64,000 nt of DNA from CAYPTY01 sp965659005 (GTDB lineage: Bacteria; Bacteroidota; Rhodothermia; Balneolales; Balneolaceae): the NCBI GenBank assembly GCA_965659005.1, contig CBFHVG010000025.1, positions 1 through 64,000 of the forward strand, read 5' to 3'. The translations under genes and the position numbers were made by a program. Below the pieces are notes generated by a model. The model saw only the letters and a program-made list of their open reading frames with translations, was not told the DNA's origin and did no database searches. Positions 52,686-60,544 of the stretch are shown here, piece after piece (within the stretch, counting starts at the first letter, position 1; the number at the start of each line of letters is the position of its first letter).

Positions 52686-55514
52686 TTATTTAGATAAGTA
52701 CAGGCTCTTGAACTCATAAGGTTTTCTGAAGTGTTCATCATTGAAATCATCAGCGAAGTAAATACTTTCACCGGTTGATTTCATCTCCGGTCCAAGCTCC
52801 TTCTTAATGCCCGGGAACTTATTGAATGGGAACACCGGCTCCTTAATTGCCCACTTAGTTAACTTCGATTCCAGATCGAAATCTTTAAGTTTAGCACCAA
52901 GCATTACCTTAACTCCAATTCCTGCTTCGGGTCTTTGAGTAGCCTTCGCAATAAATGGGATAGTTCTTGTTGATCTCGGATTGGCTTCAAGGATGAATAC
53001 ATTTTCATCTTTCACTGCGTACTGAACGTTCAGGAATCCAATAATTCCCATTTCGGCAGCTATCCGTTCCTGATATACTTCGATGGTTTTAATCACCTCA
53101 TCACTAAGCGAATAAGGAGGAAGTACAGCAGTTGAATCTCCAGAGTGAACACCAGCTGGTTCAATATGCTGCATGATGCCAGCAATGTGCAGTTGTTCAC
53201 CATCATAGACTGAGTCAACATCCACCTCAATAGCGTGCTCCAGATATTTATCAATTAGGAATGCGTTTTCAGGATGTGATTTCAGAATGCGAGCAACATA
53301 TCGCTTCAACTCTTCTTCTTTTACGGCGATTCTCATCCCTTGTCCACCTAATACATACGATGGTCTGATCAGAACCGGATAACCGATTCTATTAGCAATC
53401 TCTAAAGCGCCTTCGACGTCTGTCGCTGTGCCATACTCAGGAAATGGAATATCCAGCTTAATCAGAACATCAGAGAATTCTCCACGATCTTCGGCAAGGT
53501 TAATTTGTTCGAAAGGAGTTCCGAAAATCTTAATTCCATGCTCCACGAATTTCTTACCAAGCTTGAGGGCGGTTTGACCGCCTACCTGAAGTATTACACC
53601 TAATGGTTTCTCATGCTCAATAATATCCAGCACGCGCTCCCAGAATACGGGTTCGAAGTAAAGCTTATCAGCCACATCAAAGTCAGTTGATACTGTTTCA
53701 GGATTACAGTTGATCATGATTGCTTCGTAGCCCATATCTTTGGTAGCCATCACAGCATGAACACAGCTGTAATCGAACTCAATGCCTTGACCGATTCTGT
53801 TAGGACCAGATCCAAGAATAATCACTTTCTCACGATCGGTAACTTCAGACTCATTCTCACCTTCGTAGGTTGAATAATAGTATGGTGTTTGAGCCGGGAA
53901 TTCAGCAGCACAAGTATCTACCATCTTGAAGGCCGGGATAAGCCCCATTTCCTTGCGATGGTTTCGAACTTCATTTTCAGTAACAGCATCACCGCTTTTT
54001 GAGATTAGGTGTGCAATTTGAACATCAGAAAAACCGGCCTGTTTTAGCTCGTACATATCATCTTTTGAAATTTCTTTCAAAGACTGACCTTCTGTTCTAT
54101 TCTCAAGAGAAACCATGTATTCAATTTGCTTGAGGAACCATGGGTCATATTTAGTGATATCCTGAAGTTCTTCTACAGAAGTACCTAATTTCATGGCATT
54201 TCTTATCTGTAGCGTTCTATCCCAGTAAGGGCGCATCAGTCTTTCTCGAACAGTTTTGCGGTCGATTTCTTCATAACCATCCGCACCTAATCCAGCTCTT
54301 CCAATTTCAAGTGACTGCCACGCTTTATTGAGTGCTTCAGGCATATTTCTACCTATACTCATCACTTCACCAACCGCCTTCATTTGTGTGGTTAGCCCTT
54401 CGTCGGCCCCAACAAATTTGTCGAAGTTGAAACGAGGAACCTTACAAACGAAGTAGTCAATACTTGGTTCGAAACAGGCTGATGTAGTTCCGGTAATCTG
54501 ATTCTTCAATTCATCAAGAGTGTAACCAACCGCCAGTTTTGTGGCGATCTTTGCAATTGGATAACCTGTTGCTTTAGAAGCAAGAGCTGAAGAACGACTC
54601 ACCCTAGGATTGATCTCGATGGCTACTAAACGATCAGATCCAGGCTCCATTGCAAACTGCACATTACATCCTCCGGCAAATGTCCCGATGGAGCGCATCA
54701 TATGGATGGCTGCATCTCTGAGCTTCTGATACTGCTTATCAGTCAGAGTTTGTGTTGGGGCAACTGTCACTGAGTCACCTGTGTGAACTCCCATCGGGTC
54801 CATATTTTCAATGGAACAAATGATTACCACATTATCATTGGCATCACGAAGAAGTTCGAGCTCGAATTCTTTCCACCCGAAGATACTTTCTTCCAGCAGA
54901 ATCTGGTGAACCGGAGAAAGCTCTAGTCCGCGAAGTACCATCTTATCAAACTCTTCTTCTTCCCAGATGATACCGCCACCCATACCACCCATCGTAAAGG
55001 ATGGTCGAATTACCAGAGGAAGTCCACCTAATTCCTCTTTAATCTCTTTTGCGTCTAATAGTGATTCGGCAGTACGACTGGCACATTGTTCAACACCGAT
55101 TTCTTCCATTAAATCACGGAAGCGTTGGCGATCTTCGGTAATTTCAACAGCATCCATATCAACACCGATAATCTGAACGCCATTTTCTTTCCAAAACCCT
55201 TCCATTTGTAGATCTCGACAAAGGTTTAGACCAGTTTGTCCACCCATAGTAGGTAGAACAGCATCTGGTTTTTCTTTCTCCACAATCATTCTAATGGAGT
55301 CTGTAGTGAGTGGATCAAGGTAAACAGCATCAGCCATCATTGGATCGGTCATGATGGTTGCCGGATTGGAATTTATAAGCACTACCTCATAACCTTCTTC
55401 AGCAAGGGATTTACATGCTTGTGTTCCTGAATAGTCAAACTCACAGGCCTGGCCGATGATGATCGGTCCGGATCCAATAATCAATATTTTATGTATGTCG
55501 TCTCTTCTAGGCAT
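52686..55514 (-). CDS. carB: Carbamoyl-phosphate synthase large chain, no allosteric domain
   Basis: Makes carbamoyl phosphate for arginine and pyrimidines with CarA. Two ATP-grasp halves are present: ILIIGSGPIIIGQACEFDYS and the second KVIILGSGPNRIGQGIEFDY, each with metal/ATP sites (EINPRVSRSSALASKATG; EANPRSTRTIPFIAKATQ). The protein stops at 942 residues, soon after PFNKFPGIKKELGPEMKSTG. E. coli CarB has about 1073, the last ~130 forming the MGS-like domain that binds UMP, IMP and ornithine. That domain is absent. It lies 102 bases after carA with a repeat between them. Confidence 0.95.
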   Translation of the reverse strand: MPRRDDIHKILIIGSGPIIIGQACEFDYSGTQACKSLAEEGYEVVLINSNPATIMTDPMMADAVYLDPLTTDSIRMIVEKEKPDAVLPTMGGQTGLNLCRDLQMEGFWKENGVQIIGVDMDAVEITEDRQRFRDLMEEIGVEQCASRTAESLLDAKEIKEELGGLPLVIRPSFTMGGMGGGIIWEEEEFDKMVLRGLELSPVHQILLEESIFGWKEFELELLRDANDNVVIICSIENMDPMGVHTGDSVTVAPTQTLTDKQYQKLRDAAIHMMRSIGTFAGGCNVQFAMEPGSDRLVAIEINPRVSRSSALASKATGYPIAKIATKLAVGYTLDELKNQITGTTSACFEPSIDYFVCKVPRFNFDKFVGADEGLTTQMKAVGEVMSIGRNMPEALNKAWQSLEIGRAGLGADGYEEIDRKTVRERLMRPYWDRTLQIRNAMKLGTSVEELQDITKYDPWFLKQIEYMVSLENRTEGQSLKEISKDDMYELKQAGFSDVQIAHLISKSGDAVTENEVRNHRKEMGLIPAFKMVDTCAAEFPAQTPYYYSTYEGENESEVTDREKVIILGSGPNRIGQGIEFDYSCVHAVMATKDMGYEAIMINCNPETVSTDFDVADKLYFEPVFWERVLDIIEHEKPLGVILQVGGQTALKLGKKFVEHGIKIFGTPFEQINLAEDRGEFSDVLIKLDIPFPEYGTATDVEGALEIANRIGYPVLIRPSYVLGGQGMRIAVKEEELKRYVARILKSHPENAFLIDKYLEHAIEVDVDSVYDGEQLHIAGIMQHIEPAGVHSGDSTAVLPPYSLSDEVIKTIEVYQERIAAEMGIIGFLNVQYAVKDENVFILEANPRSTRTIPFIAKATQRPEAGIGVKVMLGAKLKDFDLESKLTKWAIKEPVFPFNKFPGIKKELGPEMKSTGESIYFADDFNDEHFRKPYEFKSLYLSK

Positions 55515-55529
55515 AATATTATTTTATAT

Positions 55530-55611
55530 GTCATCCTGAGGCTTGCCGATGGATCTTTTCAAATTCGTCTTCAATTGTTAATGAAAGATTCTTCGCTTCG
55601 CTCTGAATGAC
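55530..55611. repeat. Dispersed inverted-repeat element, copy 1 (carA-carB gap)
   Basis: The termini GTCATCCTGAG (55530-55540) and CTCTGAATGAC (55601-55611) are imperfect inverted repeats. The inside holds GGATCTTTTC and GAAAGATTCTTCGCTTCGCT, also complementary in part. Related copies lie at 57423-57500 and 62101-62196. Confidence 0.7.
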
Positions 55612-55616
55612 TAGAA

Positions 55617-56723
55617 TTATTTTTTAGTTTCTTTGATCATGTTGATGAATTGGTCGAATAGGTAGGAAGAATCGTGTGGACCAGGTGATGCTTCCGGGTG
55701 ATACTGAACACTGAAGGCATTCATGTTTTTATACTTCAGTCCTTCTACAGTATCATCGTTTAGATTTAGATGTGATATTTCAGCCACACTCGCATCCACT
55801 TTCTCTTTACTTACTCCAAAGCCATGGTTTTGAGTTGTAATTTCAACCAGACCTGTTTCCAGATTTTGAACCGGATGGTTAGCTCCGCGATGCCCAACAA
55901 ACATCTTATCAACTTCGATGCCTTCGCTCAAAGCCATCAACTGATGTCCAAGACAAATTCCAAACATCGGCTTTCCGGTTGATTTGGCATACTCTACAGT
56001 TTCTAAAGCATATTCGGCAGTAGCATTTGGGTCACCCGGGCCATTGCTGAAGAAGTAACCATCTGCTTCCCAGGCTTTAACTTCTTCGAGAGGAGTTTTT
56101 GCTGGGAATATTCGTAAAGTACATCCTCGATCATTCAGGTTATTGATGATATTCTGCTTGATTCCATAATCGAAAGCAGCCACTCGGTATTCTTCTTCAC
56201 CATGTACAGTCTGTGCTTCAGTTCGGCATACTTTCGAAGCCAATTCCAGACCACGCATATCGTCCCAGTCTTTGGCCATTTGAACCAGCTTATTTTCATC
56301 CAGTTCGACAGATGAAATTACAGCATTCATTACACCTTTGGTTCGGATGTGTTTTACAAGAGAACGAGTATCCACTCCGGTAATACCAGTAATTTCATTT
56401 CGAACCAGGTAATCCTGAAGAGATCCATCAGCCATAGGATTTGAATAATCCCATGAGAAGGCTCGGACAATGACTCCAGCAACCATAACTTTTCGAGCCT
56501 CATCGTCTCGAGCTGAAGTACCATAATTTCCGATATGTGGATAGGTCATCATCATGAGCTGACCATGATAACTTGGATCAGTAAAAATTTCCTGATAGCC
56601 TGTCATTGAGGTATTGAAACAGAGTTCACCACCAGTGGTGCCATCCATTCCGATGGCATAACCGTGGGCGACCGTTCCGTCGCTAAGTGCAAGTATCGCT
56701 TTTTTTCTAGGATAAAGAGACAT
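55617..56723 (-). CDS. carA: Carbamoyl-phosphate synthase small chain
   Basis: The glutamine amidotransferase subunit feeding ammonia to CarB; 368 residues. The N-terminal domain has ALSDGTVAHGYAIGMDGTTG and FNTSMTGYQEIFTDPSY. The class I amidotransferase domain has the nucleophile Cys in MFGICLGHQLMALSEG and the His/Glu in VQYHPEASPGPHDSSYL. It is preceded by a leader with a terminator inside a short ORF (56707-56835), which suggests attenuation. Confidence 0.96.
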   Translation of the reverse strand: MSLYPRKKAILALSDGTVAHGYAIGMDGTTGGELCFNTSMTGYQEIFTDPSYHGQLMMMTYPHIGNYGTSARDDEARKVMVAGVIVRAFSWDYSNPMADGSLQDYLVRNEITGITGVDTRSLVKHIRTKGVMNAVISSVELDENKLVQMAKDWDDMRGLELASKVCRTEAQTVHGEEEYRVAAFDYGIKQNIINNLNDRGCTLRIFPAKTPLEEVKAWEADGYFFSNGPGDPNATAEYALETVEYAKSTGKPMFGICLGHQLMALSEGIEVDKMFVGHRGANHPVQNLETGLVEITTQNHGFGVSKEKVDASVAEISHLNLNDDTVEGLKYKNMNAFSVQYHPEASPGPHDSSYLFDQFINMIKETKK

Positions 56724-56835
56724 GCCTAAATTGGGTGTTAGTTGTTAATGTGGAAGGATTTGGGTCAAAAAAAATCCGACAACGGGAACCGTGTCGGATT
56801 GCAATTTCATATGAATCAACTGAAGGAAATAACAT
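56707..56835 (-). CDS. Candidate leader peptide of carAB (42 residues)
   Basis: An ATG at 56835 is preceded by AAAAGGAGG (56853-56845), one of the strongest ribosome sites in the window, spaced nine bases. The 42-codon frame runs through the terminator at 56767-56800, with Arg codons CGA, CGT and CGG inside the hairpin (local peptide IRHGSRCRIFF), and stops 17 bases inside carA in another frame. This is the geometry of translated leaders in attenuators such as pyrBI. It is inferred; conservation was not checked. Confidence 0.5.
   Translation of the reverse strand: MLFPSVDSYEIAIRHGSRCRIFFDPNPSTLTTNTQFRHVSLS
56767..56800 (-). terminator. Intrinsic terminator/attenuator in the carAB leader
   Basis: On the minus strand, the AATCCGAC / GTCGGATT stem (56800-56793 with 56780-56773) continues, past one bulged base, into ACGG/CCGT with loop TTC, and is followed by eight T. 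It lies 45 bases before the carA start. It could instead end transcripts of the NTF2-like gene upstream. Confidence 0.85.
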
Positions 56836-56908
56836 TACTGCTGGCCTCCTTTTGGGCGTAGGTATTGCAGTAAGTGTGTGTAAGATTTCAAGATTGCTGT
56901 GTATTTCC

Positions 56909-56933
56909 TTGACTGATTGCTAAACTCAGTCAA
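56909..56933. promoter_or_regulatory. Inverted repeat overlapping the carAB promoter
   Basis: A perfect 8-bp inverted repeat TTGACTGA (56909-56916) / TCAGTCAA (56926-56933) with a 9-base centre. It overlaps the putative -7 box and the first transcribed bases. It could be a repressor site or a leader hairpin; no known operator consensus was recognised. Confidence 0.4.
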
Positions 56934-56961
56934 TATACTGAGTAACGCTTTTTCTTACAAA
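56930..56961 (-). promoter_or_regulatory. Candidate promoter of the carAB leader
   Basis: On the minus strand, TTTG (56961-56958) and TATATTGA (56937-56930) are 20 bases apart; the -7 box matches TAnnTTTG at six of eight positions or fewer. It is about 80 bases upstream of the leader ribosome site. Confidence 0.4.
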
Positions 56962-57009
56962 GATTTATTGGGAAAAAGTCCAATCAATAAATATTGATAG
57001 TGTATATAA

Positions 57010-57386
57010 TTAAACTTTGTTTATACCTGCAAACAGGTACTTCTTCCCCGAATTATCTGAAATCCATTCCCAAAGAGTACTCAAACCCGGTGCATTAAAT
57101 AGTGCCCATCCATTGGTAGTCTGCCGAAAAAGCCTTTAATCTCAACTATCGCTTTTACTTCAAAGCCTTGTGTGCTTCCCTCTATATCTCTTTCCATAAC
57201 ATCAATAGAATAGAAGGTAATTTTCCTGTCGATATAATTCTGAAGGTCAGCACGTTTATCAAGTGTGGTGGCATCTGGAATCACGTATTGCAGGTCTTCA
57301 TGAAAGAGTAGGTTCAGAGATTTGACATCCTGCTGAATCATAGCTTCAATCAGTAAATCTTCAAGCTGTTCAATGATGTGGGTCAT
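57010..57386 (-). pseudogene. SnoaL/DUF4440-like gene with probable frameshift
   Basis: The intact frame from ATG 57386 gives 101 residues of an NTF2-like protein (HIIEQLEDLLIEAMIQQDVK, LFHEDLQYVIPDATTL, GHYLMHRV) and stops at 57081-57083. This cuts off the last strands of the fold. In a shifted frame the sequence goes on as STLWEWISDNSGKKYLFAG and ends with a stop at 57010-57012. A single base gain near 57081-57088 would join them into a ~125-residue protein of normal length. So it is a frameshifted gene or an assembly error. It lies upstream of carA on the same strand. Confidence 0.6.
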
Positions 57387-57422
57387 TCGTTGAACTTAGC
57401 TTTTCCATGTCATAAATAGAAG

Positions 57423-57500
57423 GTCATCCTGAGGAAACGAAGGATCGTATCATTATAGGATAAGATCCTTCACTCCACCTGACGGTGTGTTCAGGATGAC
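57423..57500. repeat. Dispersed inverted-repeat element, copy 2
   Basis: The perfect outer repeat GTCATCCTGA (57423-57432) / TCAGGATGAC (57491-57500) nests an inner pair GAAGGATC / GATCCTTC, forming a long stem. It lies between the NTF2-like gene and the bicarbonate-transporter gene and has no T-run. Confidence 0.75.
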
Positions 57501-57510
57501 AAAAGAGAGA

Positions 57511-58473
57511 TTAAAAGTTCTGAATGATCATCAAATATATGGGCATACCTATGGTGATATTCAGTGGGAAGGTGATGGCTAATGCCATAGGAATATATAA
57601 ACTCGGATTAGCTTTAGGTGCAGCCAGTTTCATAGCGGCCGGAACGGCGATATATGAGGCACTCGCTGCAAGAATCGCGAATAGAAACTGGTTTCCTGTA
57701 CTGTCTGTAATGAATTGACTGGTTATAGCAACTATGACACCATTAATGAGTGGCATAAATAGTGCGAAGGAAAGAGAGAACCATCCGTTTTTAAGAAAAG
57801 TACCGAGTTTTTTTCCGCTAGTCACTCCCATATCGAGTAAGAATACAGCTAGAAAGCCCTGAAAGATGTCAGTAGTAAATGGTTCAATTCCCTGAGCTTG
57901 TGCATCATTGGCAAGATATCCAATCAATAGTGATCCTATGATGAGCATTACAGAACCATTAGTAACGGCATGGTGAACCATTTGCCTTTTGGACATGTGT
58001 TTGAACTCTCCATTTCCAAAGATGGACATAAGAAGAACACCTATGATAATGGATGGGGCTTCCATAATGGCCATCACTGCAACCATGTGACCACTGAATT
58101 CAATGTTTTGTATATCCAGAAAAGAAACGGCTGTGATAAATGTTACAGCACTCACTGACCCATAAGCGGCGGCTATTGCACCGGCATTGGCAACGCTAAG
58201 TTTCCTTCTTAGGTAGAAGAATGAATATACCGGCACAGATAATGCCATCACGACTCCAAAGAGAAGTGACCAGAAAATCTCCATATCAAGCTGGCTATGA
58301 GCCAATTCTTGTCCGCCTTTAAATCCGATAGAAAAGAGGAGGTATAGGGAAATGAATTTTGAAGAGGTTGGTGGAATTTCCAGATCACTCTTTAGTTGAA
58401 CTGCCAATAAACCCAGGAAGAAAAAGAGCAGAGCGGGGTTGGTCAGGTTATCAATCAATAATGATAAATCCAT
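57511..58473 (-). CDS. SbtA-type sodium-dependent bicarbonate permease
   Basis: A 320-residue membrane protein with about ten hydrophobic segments, from LTNPALLFFFLGLLAVQL to ITFPLNITIGMPIYLMI. Blocks LYLLFSIGFKGGQEL, GAIAAAYGSVSAVTFI and the C-terminal AAPKANPSLYIPMALAITFP match the Sbt_1 (SbtA) family, which imports bicarbonate with Na+ in cyanobacteria and occurs widely in marine bacteria. No SbtB (PII-like) gene is adjacent. It ends a lysR - small gene - small gene - permease run on one strand. Confidence 0.85.
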   Translation of the reverse strand: MDLSLLIDNLTNPALLFFFLGLLAVQLKSDLEIPPTSSKFISLYLLFSIGFKGGQELAHSQLDMEIFWSLLFGVVMALSVPVYSFFYLRRKLSVANAGAIAAAYGSVSAVTFITAVSFLDIQNIEFSGHMVAVMAIMEAPSIIIGVLLMSIFGNGEFKHMSKRQMVHHAVTNGSVMLIIGSLLIGYLANDAQAQGIEPFTTDIFQGFLAVFLLDMGVTSGKKLGTFLKNGWFSLSFALFMPLINGVIVAITSQFITDSTGNQFLFAILAASASYIAVPAAMKLAAPKANPSLYIPMALAITFPLNITIGMPIYLMIIQNF

Positions 58474-58519
58474 TCTGTTAGTACCAGTAAGTAGTCTTAG
58501 TTAGGCGGAATTTTAGATA

Positions 58520-58804
58520 TCAAGAAGCGATCTTAACCGAACCTGATAGTTTAAGTTTGATATCACTGTCAGCAGCATCTTCGATGAGTGCATTTAGGTA
58601 TTCTTTCTGAATCTCCAACTCAGCAATTTTACGGTCTAACAGCTCTCTGCTAATGGTGTGGTCTTTTTCCCAGGCCTTCCAATGCTCTAGTTTAAGTCTG
58701 TTGATTCTCTTCTCGATCAGTTCATTAAGTGCATCAATGGATTCTGATGCAGAAAAAGTCTGGTTCATCAATTCAATAGGGATTTGGGTATCCTTAACAA
58801 TCAT
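58520..58804 (-). CDS. Hypothetical coiled-coil protein
   Basis: Not recognised. I prefer ATG 58804 (94 residues) to a TTG at 58816. It is soluble and strongly helical, with ESIDALNELIEKRINRLKLE and RELLDRKIAELEIQKEYLNA likely forming a coiled coil, and a short C-terminal SDIKLKLSGSVKIAS. It overlaps the upstream small membrane-protein gene by 11 bases and lies 46 bases before the permease gene, so a shared operon and role are plausible. Confidence 0.6.
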   Translation of the reverse strand: MIVKDTQIPIELMNQTFSASESIDALNELIEKRINRLKLEHWKAWEKDHTISRELLDRKIAELEIQKEYLNALIEDAADSDIKLKLSGSVKIAS

Positions 58805-59090
58805 TGTCAGCTCCAATTTTATCTATTAGATCTTCTTTGTTAATGTTGATGTGTTGGTGTTCACTCATTTCGTCAAGAATTAGTGTACATCCAATTATGA
58901 CACTGGCCACAAGAAATTCCTTCATAAGCGGGTTTTGTAGATAAATACTTAGTAGGGCGAAGAATCCAAGTAGCACAGCCAGGAGAGAGCGAATATGGTA
59001 TCTTGAAAGTAAACCGGCTTCTGATTTAGCTGAAGCTGTGTTTATTCTGTTTTTTGTTGGTAGGAGTGAGTCCTTAGTGTTATCAAGCAT
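58794..59090 (-). CDS. Hypothetical small membrane protein
   Basis: Not recognised. It has 98 residues with two adjacent hydrophobic segments (SLLAVLLGFFALLSIYL and FLVASVIIGCTLIL) after a charged N terminus, and an acidic C-terminal tail. It lies between the LysR regulator and the coiled-coil gene. It could be a subunit or regulator of the bicarbonate permease; that is inference from order only. Confidence 0.6.
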   Translation of the reverse strand: MLDNTKDSLLPTKNRINTASAKSEAGLLSRYHIRSLLAVLLGFFALLSIYLQNPLMKEFLVASVIIGCTLILDEMSEHQHININKEDLIDKIGADNDC

Positions 59091-59139
59091 GAAATTCGAT
59101 CCGATGTTAATTCGGATGCAAAGATCTCGTGATAATCAC

Positions 59140-59155
59140 ATAAACAAAAGTTTAT
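59140..59155. promoter_or_regulatory. Candidate LysR-type operator
   Basis: The perfect dyad ATAAAC-AAAA-GTTTAT lies in the gap between the lysR stop and the next gene of the run. LysR regulators bind AT-rich dyads of about this size (T-N11-A type), so it may be where the product of 59189-60076 acts. Low certainty. Confidence 0.3.
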
Positions 59156-59188
59156 AATCTTAATGGTAATGATAAAGTAATGTTATGA

Positions 59189-60076
59189 CTAGAAATCGTT
59201 AAGCCAGCTAAACTTTTCTTTGATGATTTCTTCTTTATGAGCCCGTAGGTATTCGAGATACCTTTCTGCTACACCAGACATTTTTTTATTCTTAAGCCAT
59301 ATCATACGCCACTGTGTCACGATTGGTAAGTCGTCTCTCTCCAGTATGTAAAGCTGTTTATTATCCAGTTCATTATGAATTCCGATCAGGGGTAATATGG
59401 AATAACCCAGGCCAGCCATCATCGCTTGCTTACAAGCTTCATTCGTTGCGAATTCGATTCTCTTTCTTTTTTTCTGTTGCCCGAAGTAATCATCCATTGC
59501 AGACCTGGTAGCTGAACCTTTTTCTCTGTAGATGAGGGATTCCTCTTCATCAAACTCAGACACCCCACCAACTAAATAGAGTTTGTTTTCCATTATGATT
59601 TCTTCCTCAACATCCAAATCAGTAGGCAGTGTAGAAACCCATGCAAAATCAATGATGTTGTTTTTAAGGTCTTCAATCACCTGTGCTTTGTTAGTCACAT
59701 CAAGAACCAGGTCAATCCCTGGAAATTCCAAATGAAATCCGGTCAGGAAATAAGGCATTACATATTTTCCGGTAGATGCAGAAGAAATTCTAAGTTTACC
59801 AGTTAAGAGGCCGTCATACTCCTTAGTCTTATACTGAATGGCTTCAGCTTCCCGAAGTACATTTTCTGCAATCTCAGCAATGGAGTGACCAAAATCTGTG
59901 ACATATAGCTTACGAGCATGTACTTCAGTAAGTGGTTGATCAAATTGTTTCTGAAAATTCTTTAGCTGAATTGATAAAGCAGGCTGAGTCATGTGCATTT
60001 CTTCAGCAGCTTTAGTAATGCTCTTTTGCTTTACTACTTCAAGGAAAATATTGAGCTGATGTAATGTATAGTTCAT
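59189..60076 (-). CDS. LysR-family transcriptional regulator
   Basis: A 295-residue LysR regulator. The N-terminal winged helix-turn-helix has LHQLNIFLEVVKQKSITKAA and HMTQPALSIQLKNFQK; the effector domain starts with GKLRISSASTGKYVMPYFL and continues LVLDVTNKAQVIEDL, a sequence style close to the CbbR/CmpR branch. In cyanobacteria that branch controls CO2 and bicarbonate uptake. It is upstream of the permease run on the same strand, so it is a likely activator or repressor of it. Confidence 0.9.
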   Translation of the reverse strand: MNYTLHQLNIFLEVVKQKSITKAAEEMHMTQPALSIQLKNFQKQFDQPLTEVHARKLYVTDFGHSIAEIAENVLREAEAIQYKTKEYDGLLTGKLRISSASTGKYVMPYFLTGFHLEFPGIDLVLDVTNKAQVIEDLKNNIIDFAWVSTLPTDLDVEEEIIMENKLYLVGGVSEFDEEESLIYREKGSATRSAMDDYFGQQKKRKRIEFATNEACKQAMMAGLGYSILPLIGIHNELDNKQLYILERDDLPIVTQWRMIWLKNKKMSGVAERYLEYLRAHKEEIIKEKFSWLNDF

Positions 60077-60162
60077 AAGTAAATATTATGGATAACATTC
60101 TAAAGATAAATAAATGTATATAAAAAAATCTCGTTATTTTATTGTCGAAATAAAAGGTTTAC

Positions 60163-60276
60163 ATGACAGACATCAATAGACAAAGAGTTACAGTAGCAAA
60201 GGATGATGGTAATGGTCAGAAAATTTTGGATGCAACGATGTCTATTCTAAAAGCCGCTGGAGCAAGGCTTGAATAA
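60163..60276 (+). pseudogene. N-terminal remnant of NADP isocitrate dehydrogenase
   Basis: Thirty-seven codons from ATG 60163 read VTVAKDDGNGQKILDATMSI then LKAAGARLE-stop. This resembles the IDH start (I-TVAKGDGIGPEIMDATL-ILEAAGA-LE), with Gly-to-Asp and Ile-to-Asn changes in the nucleotide-binding loop. No intact IDH follows; downstream bases hold only a short VPLET stretch (60369-60383) in another frame, which may be a further relic. The gene is dead. Confidence 0.6.
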
Positions 60277-60413
60277 GATTGTTTTTTAAGAGAAAGCAAC
60301 AAGATACAACCAAGATAGAAGTAGAAGGTCCTGTTAGAAGGGAGAAAGAGTTCGGGTCTAAAAACAGCGTACCCCTAGAGACATAGATCCGGACTTGTTT
60401 AGCGGATGGCCGA

Positions 60414-60450
60414 AGGTCTCACCCACTTATGTTACCTGGTGGGTGGACCT
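60414..60450. repeat. Long hairpin in the IDH-remnant gap
   Basis: AGGTC-T-CACCCAC (60414-60426) pairs with GTGGGTGGACCT (60439-60450): 12 bp with one bulge and a 12-base loop. It has no T-run. Its role is unknown. Confidence 0.5.
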
Positions 60451-60477
60451 GAAGCCACTTTTAATATGAAACTATTC

Positions 60478-60544
60478 ATCATTCATTCTGGGCAGGTGGA
60501 ATTTTATAAGTGTCAACCTACTCCACCTGACCCTGAATGATGAT
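60478..60544. repeat. Inverted-repeat element, diverged copy
   Basis: A 23-base arm at 60478-60500 is an imperfect inverted repeat of 60522-60544 (ends ATCATTCA / TGAATGAT). It shares CTCCACCTGAC with the element at 57423-57500, so it is probably a diverged member of the same family. The remainder of the 60077-60621 gap shows nothing else I can name. Confidence 0.55.

Noticed and set aside
55515..55616. The carA-carB gap repeat as an intrinsic terminator
   Set aside because: There is no T-run on either strand after the arms, and the sequence matches other intergenic copies, so it was called a repeat.
57081..57095. Programmed frameshift at GTTTGA in the NTF2-like gene
   Set aside because: A +1 shift there runs into a stop after about ten codons, and the frame with sensible residues would need a -1 slip without a slippery heptamer. 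Mutation or sequence error is simpler.
58520..58804. The coiled-coil gene as SbtB (PII-like regulator)
   Set aside because: It has no ferredoxin-like beta-alpha-beta pattern or nucleotide-binding loop; it reads as a coiled coil.
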